DNA from: an uncultured Bacilli bacterium
GTDB lineage: Bacteria; Bacillota_I; Bacilli_A; RF39; UBA660
Direction of reading: 5' to 3'
Length of the DNA stretch: 64,000 nt
NCBI GenBank assembly: GCA_934098385.1
Contig: CAKOOJ010000001.1
Span: 243,642 to 307,641, forward strand
Under the pieces are notes generated by a model that searched no databases, was not told the origin of the DNA, and was given only the letters and a program-made list of their open reading frames with translations. Numbering within the stretch: the first letter of the stretch is position 1; every line of letters begins with the position of its first letter. The translations under genes and the position numbers were made by a program. Below, piece by piece: positions 16,753-25,337 of this stretch.

Positions 16753-17262
16753 TTATAACTCCTCAACTTTCTTTCCACGTAACTCAGCAATATGTTCACG
16801 AGTACGTTCTGATTTTAAAGCTTCTAAAGTAGCTTTTGCCATGTTAACTTTTGTATTAGATCCAAGTGATTTAGATACGATATCTTTAACACCAGCTAAT
16901 TCTAATATAACACGTACAGGACCACCAGCTATAACTCCAGTACCTTCTTTTGCAGGTTTAATTAAAACTCTAGCTTTACCACATTCACCAATAGCATCAT
17001 GAGGTATAGTTCTATTATCAACAATACTAACTTTTGATAGGTTTTTATTTGCTGCTTGGATACCTTTCTTTATAGCTTCAGGAACTTCATTAGCTTTACC
17101 TGTTCCAATACCAACAAGTCCTTTTCCATCTCCTACAGCCATTGTAGCAGCGAAACGGAAATGACGACCTCCCTTTGTAACTTTAGTTACACGAGAGATA
17201 GAAACAACTCTTTCCTCAAGAAGTTTCTTTCTAGAGTCCATATTTTTTTCTTGTCTTGCCAT
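16753..17262 (-). CDS. rpsE: 30S ribosomal protein S5
   Basis: 169 residues. The S5 N-terminal double-stranded RNA-binding fold (VVSISRVTKVTKGGRHFRF) and the C-terminal domain (GKARVLIKPAKEGTGVIAGG) are both present. S5 contributes to decoding accuracy. It is followed directly by rplO rather than rpmD. Confidence 0.97.
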   Translation of the reverse strand: MARQEKNMDSRKKLLEERVVSISRVTKVTKGGRHFRFAATMAVGDGKGLVGIGTGKANEVPEAIKKGIQAANKNLSKVSIVDNRTIPHDAIGECGKARVLIKPAKEGTGVIAGGPVRVILELAGVKDIVSKSLGSNTKVNMAKATLEALKSERTREHIAELRGKKVEEL

Positions 17263-17276
17263 ATCTTATCCTCCCA

Positions 17277-17633
17277 CTAAAATTCTAATCCATTTTCACG
17301 TGCAGCTTCAGCTAAAGCTTCAACACGTCCATGATATTGGTATCCACCTCTATCAAACACTACATTAGTTATCTTTGCTGTTTTACATTTTTCTGCAATA
17401 TCTTTTCCAACTAATTTAGCACCTTCAACGTTTCCACCATTTTCTAATTTTAAACTTAAGCTTGATGAACTAACTAAGGTAACACCCTTTTCGTCATCAA
17501 TTACTTGAGCAAAAATTTGAGAATTAGATCTGAAAACATTTAATCTTGGACATTCACTTGTACCACTAACTTTATTACGTACACGAGCATGTCTTTTTTT
17601 TCTTAATTCATTTCTTGACTTATTCTTAATCAT
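17277..17633 (-). CDS. rplR: 50S ribosomal protein L18
   Basis: 118 residues. RHARVRNKVSGTSECPRLNVFRSNSQIFAQVIDD and the C-terminal VVFDRGGYQYHGRVEALAEAAR are family signatures. It binds 5S rRNA in the central protuberance. Confidence 0.97.
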   Translation of the reverse strand: MIKNKSRNELRKKRHARVRNKVSGTSECPRLNVFRSNSQIFAQVIDDEKGVTLVSSSSLSLKLENGGNVEGAKLVGKDIAEKCKTAKITNVVFDRGGYQYHGRVEALAEAARENGLEF

Positions 17634-17650
17634 ATACTAATCTCCTTACC

Positions 17651-18190
17651 TTATTTAGCTGCTTTCTTTCCTTCTTTACGTCTAATATGTTCACCCTTAA
17701 ATCTAATACCTTTACCCTTATATGGTTCTGGTTTTCTAAGTTTTCTTATATTAGCTGCAAATTCAGAAACTTTTTGTTTATCAATACCACTTATAGCTAT
17801 TTCAGTAGTACTAACTTGTTCTGCTTTTAAGTCACTAGGAACAATAACTTCTACTGGATGACTAAATCCTGCGTTTACGTTAATTTTATTCCCTTGAACA
17901 TTAAATCTGTATCCGACACCAACTATTTCTAATTCCTTTTTATATCCTTCACTAACACCAATAATCATATTTTCAATTAAGGCATTAGTAGTTCCATGTA
18001 AACTCTTAGTAGTTTTTAAATCATTTGGTCTAGTTATTGTTAAGATGTTTTCATTAACATCAATTTTCATATCTTTATTAAATGAATTTGTTAACTCTCC
18101 CTTAGGTCCTTTTACAGTAACTACATTATCATTAACTGTAACAGTAACACCTTCAGGAATATTTATTTTTCTATTTCCAATTCTGCTCAT
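17651..18190 (-). CDS. rplF: 50S ribosomal protein L6
   Basis: 179 residues, two L6 domains. MSRIGNRKINIPEGVTV begins it, and the conserved C-terminal RKPEPYKGKGIRF is present. It sits near the factor-binding site of the 50S subunit. Confidence 0.97.
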   Translation of the reverse strand: MSRIGNRKINIPEGVTVTVNDNVVTVKGPKGELTNSFNKDMKIDVNENILTITRPNDLKTTKSLHGTTNALIENMIIGVSEGYKKELEIVGVGYRFNVQGNKINVNAGFSHPVEVIVPSDLKAEQVSTTEIAISGIDKQKVSEFAANIRKLRKPEPYKGKGIRFKGEHIRRKEGKKAAK

Positions 18191-18201
18191 AACACGTTTC
18201 C

Positions 18202-18600
18202 TTACCAGATATAGGCAAGTACTTCTCCTCCTAGATGTTTACTTCTAGCGTTTTTATCAGTCATAAGACCTTCTGAAGTAGAAATAATTGCAATACCTAA
18301 TCCATTTAAAACTCTAGGAAGTTCATCATGTTTTGCATAAACTCTAAGTCCAGGTTTACTAATTCTTTTTAAACCAGTTATAACTCTTTCTTTCTTATCT
18401 GCACTATATTTTAAGTCTAATACCATTTCATCACCATTAACATTTTTAGTGATTTTATAATTACTTATATAACCTTCATCTTTTAAGATTTTAGCTATTT
18501 CTTCAATCATTTTAGAACTTAACACAGTAACAGTATCATATTTCATTTGATTTGCATTACGTATTCTTGTAAGCATATCTGCTATTCTATCATTTACCAT
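18202..18600 (-). CDS. rpsH: 30S ribosomal protein S8
   Basis: 132 residues from the ATG at 18600 (MVNDRIADMLTRIRNANQ), preceded by AAAGGAAGGT. The C-terminal GIAIISTSEGLMTDKNA motif is typical. It binds the central domain of 16S rRNA and in many bacteria represses the spc operon. Confidence 0.97.
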   Translation of the reverse strand: MVNDRIADMLTRIRNANQMKYDTVTVLSSKMIEEIAKILKDEGYISNYKITKNVNGDEMVLDLKYSADKKERVITGLKRISKPGLRVYAKHDELPRVLNGLGIAIISTSEGLMTDKNARSKHLGGEVLAYIW

Positions 18601-18614
18601 AATTACCTTCCTTT

Positions 18615-18800
18615 CTACCAACTAGACTTTTTAACACCAGGTATTTGTCCTTCGTTTGCAAGTTCTCTGAAACAAATACGGCATAAACCAAATTTTCTAA
18701 TAACTCCATGAGGACGTCCACATCTCTCACAACGAGTATAACTTCTTACTTTAAATTTAGGTGTACGTTTATTTTTAACTTTCATACTTGTTCTTGCCAT
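18615..18800 (-). CDS. rpsZ: 30S ribosomal protein S14, zinc-binding type
   Basis: 61 residues with the C-x2-C-x12-C-x2-C zinc ribbon (CERC at 24-27, CRIC at 40-43). This is the short zinc-dependent S14 of Gram-positives (type Z), not the longer zinc-free paralogue. Standard position between rplE and rpsH. Confidence 0.97.
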   Translation of the reverse strand: MARTSMKVKNKRTPKFKVRSYTRCERCGRPHGVIRKFGLCRICFRELANEGQIPGVKKSSW

Positions 18801-18808
18801 ACATGCAC

Positions 18809-19348
18809 CTACTTTCTAAATGGCATTCCGAATCCACTTAATAATTCTAAAGCTTCTTCGTTAGTTTCTGCAGTTGTTACAAAAACTATATCCATTCCTC
18901 TCAATTTTACTATTTCATCATAATTTATTTCTGGGAAAATTAATTGTTCTTTAATTCCTAAAGTGTAGTTTCCAAAACCATCAAATGCTTTAGAAGAAAT
19001 TCCTCTAAAATCTCTAACACGAGGAAGAGCTACTTTGATTAATTTATCCATAAAATTATACATAGCATCCCCTCTTAAAGTTACTTTAACTCCAATAGGT
19101 TGTCCTTCTCTTAATTTAAATGCTGCTATAGACTTCTTAGCCTTTGTTATAATAGCTTTTTGTCCAGTAATAGCCTCTAAATCTTTCTTAGCTGCTTCAA
19201 TGAATTTGCTATCATGAGAAGCATCTCCAACACCAATATTAACAACTATTTTTGATAATTTTGGTACTTGCATAACAGAAGAATAATTAAATTTTTCCAT
19301 TAAATTATTTTTAATTTCTGTATTATATATATTTCTTAATTCATTCAT
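18809..19348 (-). CDS. rplE: 50S ribosomal protein L5
   Basis: 179 residues. VPKLSKIVVNIGVGDAS and LPRVRDFRGISSKAFDGFGNYTLGI are diagnostic. It binds 5S rRNA and contacts P-site tRNA. The start overlaps the end of rplX by one base. Confidence 0.97.
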   Translation of the reverse strand: MNELRNIYNTEIKNNLMEKFNYSSVMQVPKLSKIVVNIGVGDASHDSKFIEAAKKDLEAITGQKAIITKAKKSIAAFKLREGQPIGVKVTLRGDAMYNFMDKLIKVALPRVRDFRGISSKAFDGFGNYTLGIKEQLIFPEINYDEIVKLRGMDIVFVTTAETNEEALELLSGFGMPFRK

Positions 19349-19668
19349 TATTTTTCACCTACTTCTTTCTTAGTAGATTTTTTTGTAGTAGTTTTTTTAA
19401 CTTTAGTATCTTTTACTTCAGCTTTTTTTATAGTTTTCTTATCTTCTTTTGCTTCGATAACTTTTACATTAGATACATGAATAGGTGCTTCTACACTAAG
19501 TATTCCACCAGTTTCATTCATTGCATTTGGTTTCATATGTTTTTTAACAATATTAATTCCTTCAACTACGACTTTATCTTTCTTTTTTAGAGTAAGAATA
19601 ACTTTTCCTTCTTTACCTCTATCTTTTCCAGCTAAAATACGTACTTTATCTCCAACTCTAACTTTCAT
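19348..19668 (-). CDS. rplX: 50S ribosomal protein L24 with a lysine-rich tail
   Basis: 106 residues. A KOW motif (VRILAGKDRGKEGKVI) and the L24 core (VVEGINIVKKHMKP, GGILSVEAPIHVSNV) occupy the first 75 residues. An extra C-terminal tail of about 30 residues, nearly all Lys, Thr and Val, follows. L24 starts 50S assembly. The tail is longer than in most homologues and is the basic counterpart of the acidic tail on L3 in the same operon. Confidence 0.96.
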   Translation of the reverse strand: MKVRVGDKVRILAGKDRGKEGKVILTLKKKDKVVVEGINIVKKHMKPNAMNETGGILSVEAPIHVSNVKVIEAKEDKKTIKKAEVKDTKVKKTTTKKSTKKEVGEK

Positions 19669-19676
19669 ATATCCTC

Positions 19677-20045
19677 CTATAATACTTCAGGTGCAAGTGA
19701 AACGATCTTCATATAATCTTTATCACGTAATTCCCTTGCAACTGGTCCTAGAACACGAGTTCCTACCGGACTCTTATCTTCTTTTATTAATACACATGCA
19801 TTGTCACCGAATCTTATATAAGAACCATCTTTACGTCTAACGCCTTCAACACTTCTTACAATAACAGCTTTAACTACTTTACCTTTTTTTACATTTGAAT
19901 TTGGTATAGCTTTTTTTACTGATGCTACTACAACATCACCTATATTGCCATACTTTCTTTTGCTTCCACCTAATACTCTAATAACCATTAGTTCACGAGC
20001 TCCAGAGTTATCAGCTACTTTTAATCTAGTTTGTTGTTGTATCAT
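19677..20045 (-). CDS. rplN: 50S ribosomal protein L14
   Basis: 122 residues. MIQQQTRLKVADNSGARELMVIRVLGGS and the C-terminal GPVARELRDKDYMKIVSLAPEVL match the family end to end. It forms part of the intersubunit bridge and the RsfS site. Confidence 0.98.
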   Translation of the reverse strand: MIQQQTRLKVADNSGARELMVIRVLGGSKRKYGNIGDVVVASVKKAIPNSNVKKGKVVKAVIVRSVEGVRRKDGSYIRFGDNACVLIKEDKSPVGTRVLGPVARELRDKDYMKIVSLAPEVL

Positions 20046-20056
20046 AATAACCCTCC

Positions 20057-20317
20057 TTAAAGAATCACAGCTTCTTTAATAACACTTACAAGTTCATATC
20101 TCTTAGTCTTTGATAATGGACGAGTCATTGCTATTTTTACTGTGTCTCCTACTTTCGCCATATTTTTTTCATCGTGTGCACGATATTTTTTTGAATATTT
20201 TACCATCTTGTGGTATAAAGGATGTTTTCTGTGAGTTTCAACTAAAACAGTAATAGTTTTATCATTTTTATCACTTACAACACGACCTACAAGTTCAGTT
20301 CTCTTAGTCTTTTCCAT
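20057..20317 (-). CDS. rpsQ: 30S ribosomal protein S17
   Basis: 86 residues. LVGRVVSDKNDKTITVLVE and HPLYHKMVKYSKKYRAHDE are characteristic. It is a primary 16S rRNA binder; its start overlaps the rpmC stop. Confidence 0.97.
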   Translation of the reverse strand: MEKTKRTELVGRVVSDKNDKTITVLVETHRKHPLYHKMVKYSKKYRAHDEKNMAKVGDTVKIAMTRPLSKTKRYELVSVIKEAVIL

Positions 20318-20520
20318 TAGTTTTCACTCCCATCATTTTCTTTTTCTGTTAAAACAGTTTTTAATCTTGCAACATCTTTTCTTAATTTATTAATCATATG
20401 AGGTTTTTCAAGATTACCAGTAGATGCCTTCATACGAAGTTCAAATAATTCATGTTTTAATTCAACTATTTTAGTATTGATTTCTTCAACACTCATTTTT
20501 CTTATATCACTAGTTTTCAT
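20317..20520 (-). CDS. rpmC: 50S ribosomal protein L29
   Basis: 67 residues, two predicted helices forming the L29 coiled hairpin (VEEINTKIVELKHELFELRM, then NLEKPHMINKLRKDVARLKT). It lies at the exit tunnel and overlaps rplP by 11 bases. Confidence 0.96.
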   Translation of the reverse strand: MKTSDIRKMSVEEINTKIVELKHELFELRMKASTGNLEKPHMINKLRKDVARLKTVLTEKENDGSEN

Positions 20521-20941
20521 CTTTTACCTCACTTTCTTTCATAACAAATTTAGTTTTTACACTTAATTTATGACTAGCAAGTCTTAAAGCTTCACGAGCA
20601 ATCTCTTCGCTTACTCCAGCTATTTCAAACATAATCTTACCTTTTTTAACAACTGCTACCCATTCATCAACGTTACCTTTACCTTTACCTTGACGAGTTT
20701 CTAAAGGTTTTTTAGTTCTAGCTAAATGTGGGAAAATATTAATCCAAACTTTTCCTCCACGTTTCATATAACGTGTCATAGCGATACGAGCTGCTTCTAT
20801 TTGACGAGCACTAACGTATCCACCTTCTTTAGCTTGTAAACCATAATCACCAAAATGTAATTCTAAGTTCCCTTTAGCTTTTCCATCATAAGTAAGTCTA
20901 TGTGGTTTTCTATATTTAGTTCTTTTTGGCATTAGTGGCAT
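20510..20941 (-). CDS. rplP: 50S ribosomal protein L16
   Basis: 143 residues. MPKRTKYRKPHR with KVWINIFPHLARTKKPLETRQGKGKG is typical. Two ATGs are possible; the outer one (20941) has GGAGG nine bases upstream and is kept, giving MPLMPKRTK. The inner one at 20932 would give the family's usual start. It lies close to the peptidyl transferase centre. Confidence 0.96.
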   Translation of the reverse strand: MPLMPKRTKYRKPHRLTYDGKAKGNLELHFGDYGLQAKEGGYVSARQIEAARIAMTRYMKRGGKVWINIFPHLARTKKPLETRQGKGKGNVDEWVAVVKKGKIMFEIAGVSEEIAREALRLASHKLSVKTKFVMKESEVKDEN

Positions 20942-21593
20942 TACGACCAGCCTCCTTTACCTTTTTATTACCAAGGATTTCTCCTTTGTAAATCCAAACT
21001 TTAACACCGATTTTACCATAAGTTGTATTAGCTTCACTTGTTGCATAATCTATATTAGCTCTAATAGTGTGTAGGGGAACTGTACCTTCTGTATAACCTT
21101 CAGTACGAGCCATTTCAGCACCAGCTAATCTTCCTGATACACTAGTTTTAATTCCTTTTGCTCCAGCTTTCATAGTATTTTTGATAGCTTTCTTTTGAAC
21201 ATTACGGAAATTTGCTCTATTTTCAATTTGTTTAGCAATTGAATCAGCAACTAATTTAGCATTTAAATCAGGATTTTTTTCTTCAACTATACTTACGTAT
21301 ATTTCTTCATTAACTTGTTTTTTTAATGCTTTCTTTAATTTTTCGATATCTTCTCCACCACGTCCAATTACAACACCTGGTTTAGCAGTATGAATTTTAA
21401 CTTCAACTTTATCTTTTCTTCTTTCGATTTCAACACTACTAACAGCAGCATCTGATAAAGTCTTTAATAAATATTCACGAATTTTGATATCGTTATTTAA
21501 TTTAACTGCATAATCTTTATCAGCAAACCAATTACTTTGCCAATTTTTATTAACGCCTAATCTTAAACCATTAGGATTTACTTTTTGTCCCAT
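20916..21593 (-). CDS. rpsC: 30S ribosomal protein S3
   Basis: 225 residues: N-terminal KH domain (KPGVVIGRGGEDIEKLKKAL) and the S3 C-terminal domain (SGRLAGAEMARTE, GKIGVKVWIYKGE). It lines the mRNA entry tunnel. It overlaps rplP by 26 bases and rplV by one. Confidence 0.97.
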   Translation of the reverse strand: MGQKVNPNGLRLGVNKNWQSNWFADKDYAVKLNNDIKIREYLLKTLSDAAVSSVEIERRKDKVEVKIHTAKPGVVIGRGGEDIEKLKKALKKQVNEEIYVSIVEEKNPDLNAKLVADSIAKQIENRANFRNVQKKAIKNTMKAGAKGIKTSVSGRLAGAEMARTEGYTEGTVPLHTIRANIDYATSEANTTYGKIGVKVWIYKGEILGNKKVKEAGRNATNAKKN

Positions 21594-21940
21594 TAGTTTG
21601 CCTCCTTAACTCCGTCACTAACCTTAACAGTTATATGACTTGTTCTTTTATCTCTTCTATCAACCTTAGAACGTGATCCAATTTTAGATCTTTTAAGCAC
21701 AGGTCCTGGATTGATAAAACATTCAGATATAACTAAATCTTCGAATTTCATATTATAGTTGTTAGTTGCATTAGCACATGCACTATTTAAAACTTTACTG
21801 ATTAATCTACTTGATTTAGTATTAGTGTTTTTTAATATTGCCATAGCTTCACTAGCTTTCTTTCCTCTTATTAAATCAAGAGTCATTCTAGCTTTTCTTG
21901 GAGCAACCATAGCAGATTTATGAATTGCAAAAGTTTCCAT
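21593..21940 (-). CDS. rplV: 50S ribosomal protein L22
   Basis: 115 residues. APRKARMTLDLIRGKKASEA and the beta-hairpin end (RSKIGSRSKVDRRDKRTSHI) that reaches into the exit tunnel are present. Confidence 0.97.
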   Translation of the reverse strand: METFAIHKSAMVAPRKARMTLDLIRGKKASEAMAILKNTNTKSSRLISKVLNSACANATNNYNMKFEDLVISECFINPGPVLKRSKIGSRSKVDRRDKRTSHITVKVSDGVKEAN

Positions 21941-21954
21941 CTAATCCTTACCTC

Positions 21955-22218
21955 CTACTTTTGTCCTGCATGTCCGCCGAATTTACGAGTTAAAGCAAAT
22001 TCGCCTAATTTGTGTCCTACCATATCTTCAGTTACATAAACTGGAATAAATTCTTTACCATTATGAACTGCTATAGTATGTCCAACAAATTCAGGAAAGA
22101 TTGTTGAACGACGAGACCAAGTTTTAACAACTTCTTTTTTATTTTCTTCATTTAATTTTTCGATCTTTTTCATTAGATGTCCATCTACGAAAGGACCTTT
22201 TTTAATACTTCTTGCCAT
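21955..22218 (-). CDS. rpsS: 30S ribosomal protein S19
   Basis: 87 residues. MARSIKKGPFVDGHLMKKIE and MVGHKLGEFALTRKFGGH match the family. Head protein near the decoding site. Confidence 0.97.
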   Translation of the reverse strand: MARSIKKGPFVDGHLMKKIEKLNEENKKEVVKTWSRRSTIFPEFVGHTIAVHNGKEFIPVYVTEDMVGHKLGEFALTRKFGGHAGQK

Positions 22219-22233
22219 TTAAACACACTCTCC

Positions 22234-23064
22234 TTATTTCTTTCTCTTACTAACGATTAATTTGTTAGAAGCTTTCTTATTTTTACGAGTTTTAAGTCCA
22301 AGAGCTGGTTTACCCCAAGGAGTAACAGGCCCTTTTCTTCCTATTGGTGTACGTCCTTCACCACCACCATGTGGATGGTCGTTAGGGTTCATTACACTAC
22401 CACGGTTAGTAGGTCTAATTCCCATATGACGAGTACGTCCTGCTTTACCGATGTTAACAAGTTCATAGTCTTCATTACCAACCACACCAACTGTAGCCAT
22501 ACAAGTACCTAACACTAATCTTGTTTCACCACTTTGTAGACGAATCATAACATATTTATCTTCTCTACCTAATATTTGAGCACTACTTCCTGCAGATCTC
22601 GCAAGACTAGCACCTTTACCTGGATTTAATTCAATATTGTGAATAACTGTACCAACTGGAATATTCTTAATCATCATTGCATTACCAACTTTGATATCTA
22701 CAGCTTCTCCACTTTCAACTATCATACCTACTTTTAAATCTTTAGGAGCGATAATATATCTTTTTTCTCCATCTTTATAAGTAAGTAATGCTATATTTGC
22801 ACTACGATTTGGATCGTATTCAATAGTTGTAACTCTAGCAGGTATTCCAAATTTATTTCTTTTAAAATCTATTAATCTGTATTTTCTTTTAGCTCCTCCA
22901 CCAATGTGTTGAACTGTCATTCTACCTTGATTATTTCTACCACCAGTTTTAGTCTTTTTAACTAATAAACTTTTAGTAGGCTTACTAGTAGTTAACTCTT
23001 CATTAGCTAAAGTACTCATACCTCTACGACCATTAGTCGTTGGTTTATATTTTTTTATAGCCAT
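22234..23064 (-). CDS. rplB: 50S ribosomal protein L2
   Basis: 276 residues. The conserved PNDHPHGGGEGRTPIGRKG loop with the functionally important His is intact. L2 is required for subunit joining and peptidyl transfer. Confidence 0.98.
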   Translation of the reverse strand: MAIKKYKPTTNGRRGMSTLANEELTTSKPTKSLLVKKTKTGGRNNQGRMTVQHIGGGAKRKYRLIDFKRNKFGIPARVTTIEYDPNRSANIALLTYKDGEKRYIIAPKDLKVGMIVESGEAVDIKVGNAMMIKNIPVGTVIHNIELNPGKGASLARSAGSSAQILGREDKYVMIRLQSGETRLVLGTCMATVGVVGNEDYELVNIGKAGRTRHMGIRPTNRGSVMNPNDHPHGGGEGRTPIGRKGPVTPWGKPALGLKTRKNKKASNKLIVSKRKK

Positions 23065-23077
23065 TATTTACACCGCC

Positions 23078-23353
23078 TTACATTTCTATAGCTTGACCGT
23101 CAACTAAAGTAACGTAAGCTTTCTTATAAGTCTTAGTCTTCCCAGTATACTTACCAACTCTTTTATCTTTTGCTTTAGTATTAAGTGTATTAACACTCTT
23201 AACTTTAACATTAAATAAATCTTCAATAGCAAGTTTTATTTGAGTTTTATTAGCACGCGCATCAACTTTAAATACATAAGTTTTACCATCAGTAGCTAAT
23301 ACTTGACTTTTTTCAGTTATAACTGGTGCAATAATAATTTCACTATTCATCAT
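23078..23353 (-). CDS. rplW: 50S ribosomal protein L23
   Basis: 91 residues. IIIAPVITEKSQVLATDGKTY and TQIKLAIEDLFNVKVKSVNT are typical. It is the docking site for trigger factor and SRP at the exit tunnel. Its start overlaps the rplD stop. Confidence 0.96.
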   Translation of the reverse strand: MMNSEIIIAPVITEKSQVLATDGKTYVFKVDARANKTQIKLAIEDLFNVKVKSVNTLNTKAKDKRVGKYTGKTKTYKKAYVTLVDGQAIEM

Positions 23354-23976
23354 TATTTAAGCACCTCCTCTATATATTTAACTGCTCCTTCTTCAATTAC
23401 CATAGTATCAGCATTAACAATGTCATAAACATTTAATTCATTAGCCATTAATACTAAAGCGTATCCTAAATTTCTAGTAGCTAAATATAAATTTTCAGCA
23501 TCATTTTCAGTAACAAATAATACTTTACCAGCTAATTTTAAATCAGCCATTAATTTCTTAATATCTTTAGTTTTAACACTATCAATATTTAAATTATCAA
23601 CTACAACTAATTCTTTATTATTAACTTTATCAGTTAATGCAGAACGAATTGCAAGTCCTCTTTCCTTTTTATTCATTTTGAAAGTATAACTTCTTGGAGT
23701 AACACCAAATACAACTCCACCACCTCTATAATGAGGAGCACGAATAGTACCTTGTCTTGCGTTACCAGTACCTTTTTGTCTATATGGTTTTCTTCCTCCA
23801 CCGCTAACTTCACCACGAGTTTTAGTTTTATGTGTACCTTGTCTTAAAGATGCAAGTTGTAAATCAATTGCTTTCTTTAAAACGATATCATTAGTTTCAA
23901 TTTTCCAAATACTATCATTAAGTTTTAAATCACTAGTTTTTTCACCCTTAAGGTTAATAACATCTATTTTTGCCAT
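23353..23976 (-). CDS. rplD: 50S ribosomal protein L4
   Basis: 207 residues. The tunnel loop GGGRKPYRQKGTGNARQGTI and RSYTFKMNKKERGLAIRSAL are diagnostic. In many bacteria L4 represses its own S10 operon; whether it does so here through the 130-base leader is not known. Confidence 0.97.
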   Translation of the reverse strand: MAKIDVINLKGEKTSDLKLNDSIWKIETNDIVLKKAIDLQLASLRQGTHKTKTRGEVSGGGRKPYRQKGTGNARQGTIRAPHYRGGGVVFGVTPRSYTFKMNKKERGLAIRSALTDKVNNKELVVVDNLNIDSVKTKDIKKLMADLKLAGKVLFVTENDAENLYLATRNLGYALVLMANELNVYDIVNADTMVIEEGAVKYIEEVLK

Positions 23977-23999
23977 TATAAATCTCCTTTCGACTGAAG

Positions 24000-24764
24000 T
24001 TATGCTTCAGTAGTTTCCTCGATTTCTTTAGTTTCAGTAGTATCTTCTACGTTAGTATCTTCTACTACTTCTTCTACTGTATCAACAACAGTTTCTTCTT
24101 CAACTTCGTATTTAACTAGTTCTTTAGGTTCAACTTTCTTGTTTCCTTTAACAGCAGATTTGATTAAAACTAATGAATTCTTTGCTCCTGGAACATTTCC
24201 ACTAACTAAAATGTAGTTATCATTTGCGTTAACTTCAATAATTTCAAGATTTTGAATAGTAACTGTTTCACTTCCCATGTGTCCAGCTAACTTTTTACCC
24301 TTTAATACTCTCATTGGTCTCATAGTTCCCATTGAACCTGGTCTTCTATGATATCTTGAACCATGTGTTTCTGGTCCACGAGATTGGTTATGACGTTTAA
24401 TTACACCAGCAAATCCTTTACCTTTACTAGTACCAGTAACATCAACCTTTTCTCCAGCTTCGAATGTGTCGGCTTTTATAGTACTTCCTAATTCGTAAGT
24501 TGTTGTATCTTCAACTCTGATTTCTTTTAAGAAGCGCTTAGGAGCAACACCTGCTTTTTTAGCATGTCCTATTTCTTGTTTTGTAGCATGTTTTTCCTTT
24601 TTATCAACAACGCCTAATTGAACAGCATTATAACCATCAGTATCAACTGTTTTAATTTGAGTTATAACATTTGGTTCAACAGATATTACTGTAACAGGAA
24701 TAACTTTACCATCAGTCGTAAATTTTTCGGTCATACCGATTTTACGTCCTAAGATTCCTTTCAT
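24000..24764 (-). CDS. rplC: 50S ribosomal protein L3 with an acidic C-terminal extension
   Basis: 254 residues from the ATG at 24764 (GGAGG eight bases upstream; the longer frame starts at a TTG inside that site). MKGILGRKIGMTEKF, the central RHNQSRGPETHGSRYHRRPG loop and MGSETVTIQNL are L3. The family normally has about 210 residues. Here a tail of roughly 40 residues follows, dominated by Glu, Thr, Val and Asp (VEEETVVDTVEEVVED and onward). Its role is unknown. Confidence 0.96.
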   Translation of the reverse strand: MKGILGRKIGMTEKFTTDGKVIPVTVISVEPNVITQIKTVDTDGYNAVQLGVVDKKEKHATKQEIGHAKKAGVAPKRFLKEIRVEDTTTYELGSTIKADTFEAGEKVDVTGTSKGKGFAGVIKRHNQSRGPETHGSRYHRRPGSMGTMRPMRVLKGKKLAGHMGSETVTIQNLEIIEVNANDNYILVSGNVPGAKNSLVLIKSAVKGNKKVEPKELVKYEVEEETVVDTVEEVVEDTNVEDTTETKEIEETTEA

Positions 24765-24779
24765 TTCTTTTCCCTCCAA

Positions 24780-25085
24780 CTATTTTGTTTCTATTTTTAC
24801 ATCAACACCACTTGGAACATCTAAGTGAGTTAAAGCATCAATAACTTCCTTACTAGGATTCTTTATATCAATAAGTCTTTTATGAGTACGTCTTTCAAAT
24901 TGTTCTCTACTATCCTTATATTTATGTACCGCTCTTAATACAGTGAATTTTTCAATTTCTGTAGGAAGAGGAATTGGTCCAGATATTTCTCCACCAATTC
25001 TTTTAATAGTAGTAACAATCTTACCAGCTGTATCATCAAGTACTTTATGATCATAAGCTTTTAATCTAATTCTTACTTTTGACAT
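24780..25085 (-). CDS. rpsJ: 30S ribosomal protein S10 (NusE)
   Basis: 101 residues from the ATG at 25085, which has GGAGG nine bases upstream (the frame is open further but lacks homology). VRIRLKAYDHKVLDDTAGKIV and RRTHKRLIDIKNPSKEVIDAL are typical. It is a ribosomal head protein and also the NusB partner in antitermination. It is the first gene of the S10-spc-alpha cluster. Confidence 0.97.
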   Translation of the reverse strand: MSKVRIRLKAYDHKVLDDTAGKIVTTIKRIGGEISGPIPLPTEIEKFTVLRAVHKYKDSREQFERRTHKRLIDIKNPSKEVIDALTHLDVPSGVDVKIETK

Positions 25086-25221
25086 TTTATATGTCCTCCC
25101 TTCGTTTATATCTTTGTATAAACATAGCTCCGATACGAATTTCCCAACGCCTAAACAAATTAACAACTCCGCCTAGTGTATCAGCCACCTCGCACATCAT
25201 AGCCAAATGAATACAAAATAA

Positions 25222-25250
25222 ATTATATACTAATCTTAGTAAATATGCAA
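25222..25250 (-). promoter_or_regulatory. Promoter of the S10-spc-alpha ribosomal cluster
   Basis: -35 TTGCAT (25250-25245), 17-base spacer, -10 TATAAT (25227-25222). The transcript would have a leader of about 130 bases before rpsJ, GC-richer than the surroundings (it includes GCGAGGTGGCTGATAC), long enough for L4-type autoregulation. Confidence 0.75.
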
Positions 25251-25310
25251 GCAAAAATCACACTTTTTTTAAAAAAAGTTGAATTTTTTTTAAAATATTA
25301 AAATATAAAA

Positions 25311-25337
25311 GAAAAATAACCACATTTAATGGCTATT
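25311..25337 (-). terminator. Terminator after popT
   Basis: AATAGCCA (25337-25330) pairs with TGGTTATT (25322-25315), followed by TTTC and more Ts. The stem includes the stop codon region of popT. Confidence 0.7.
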
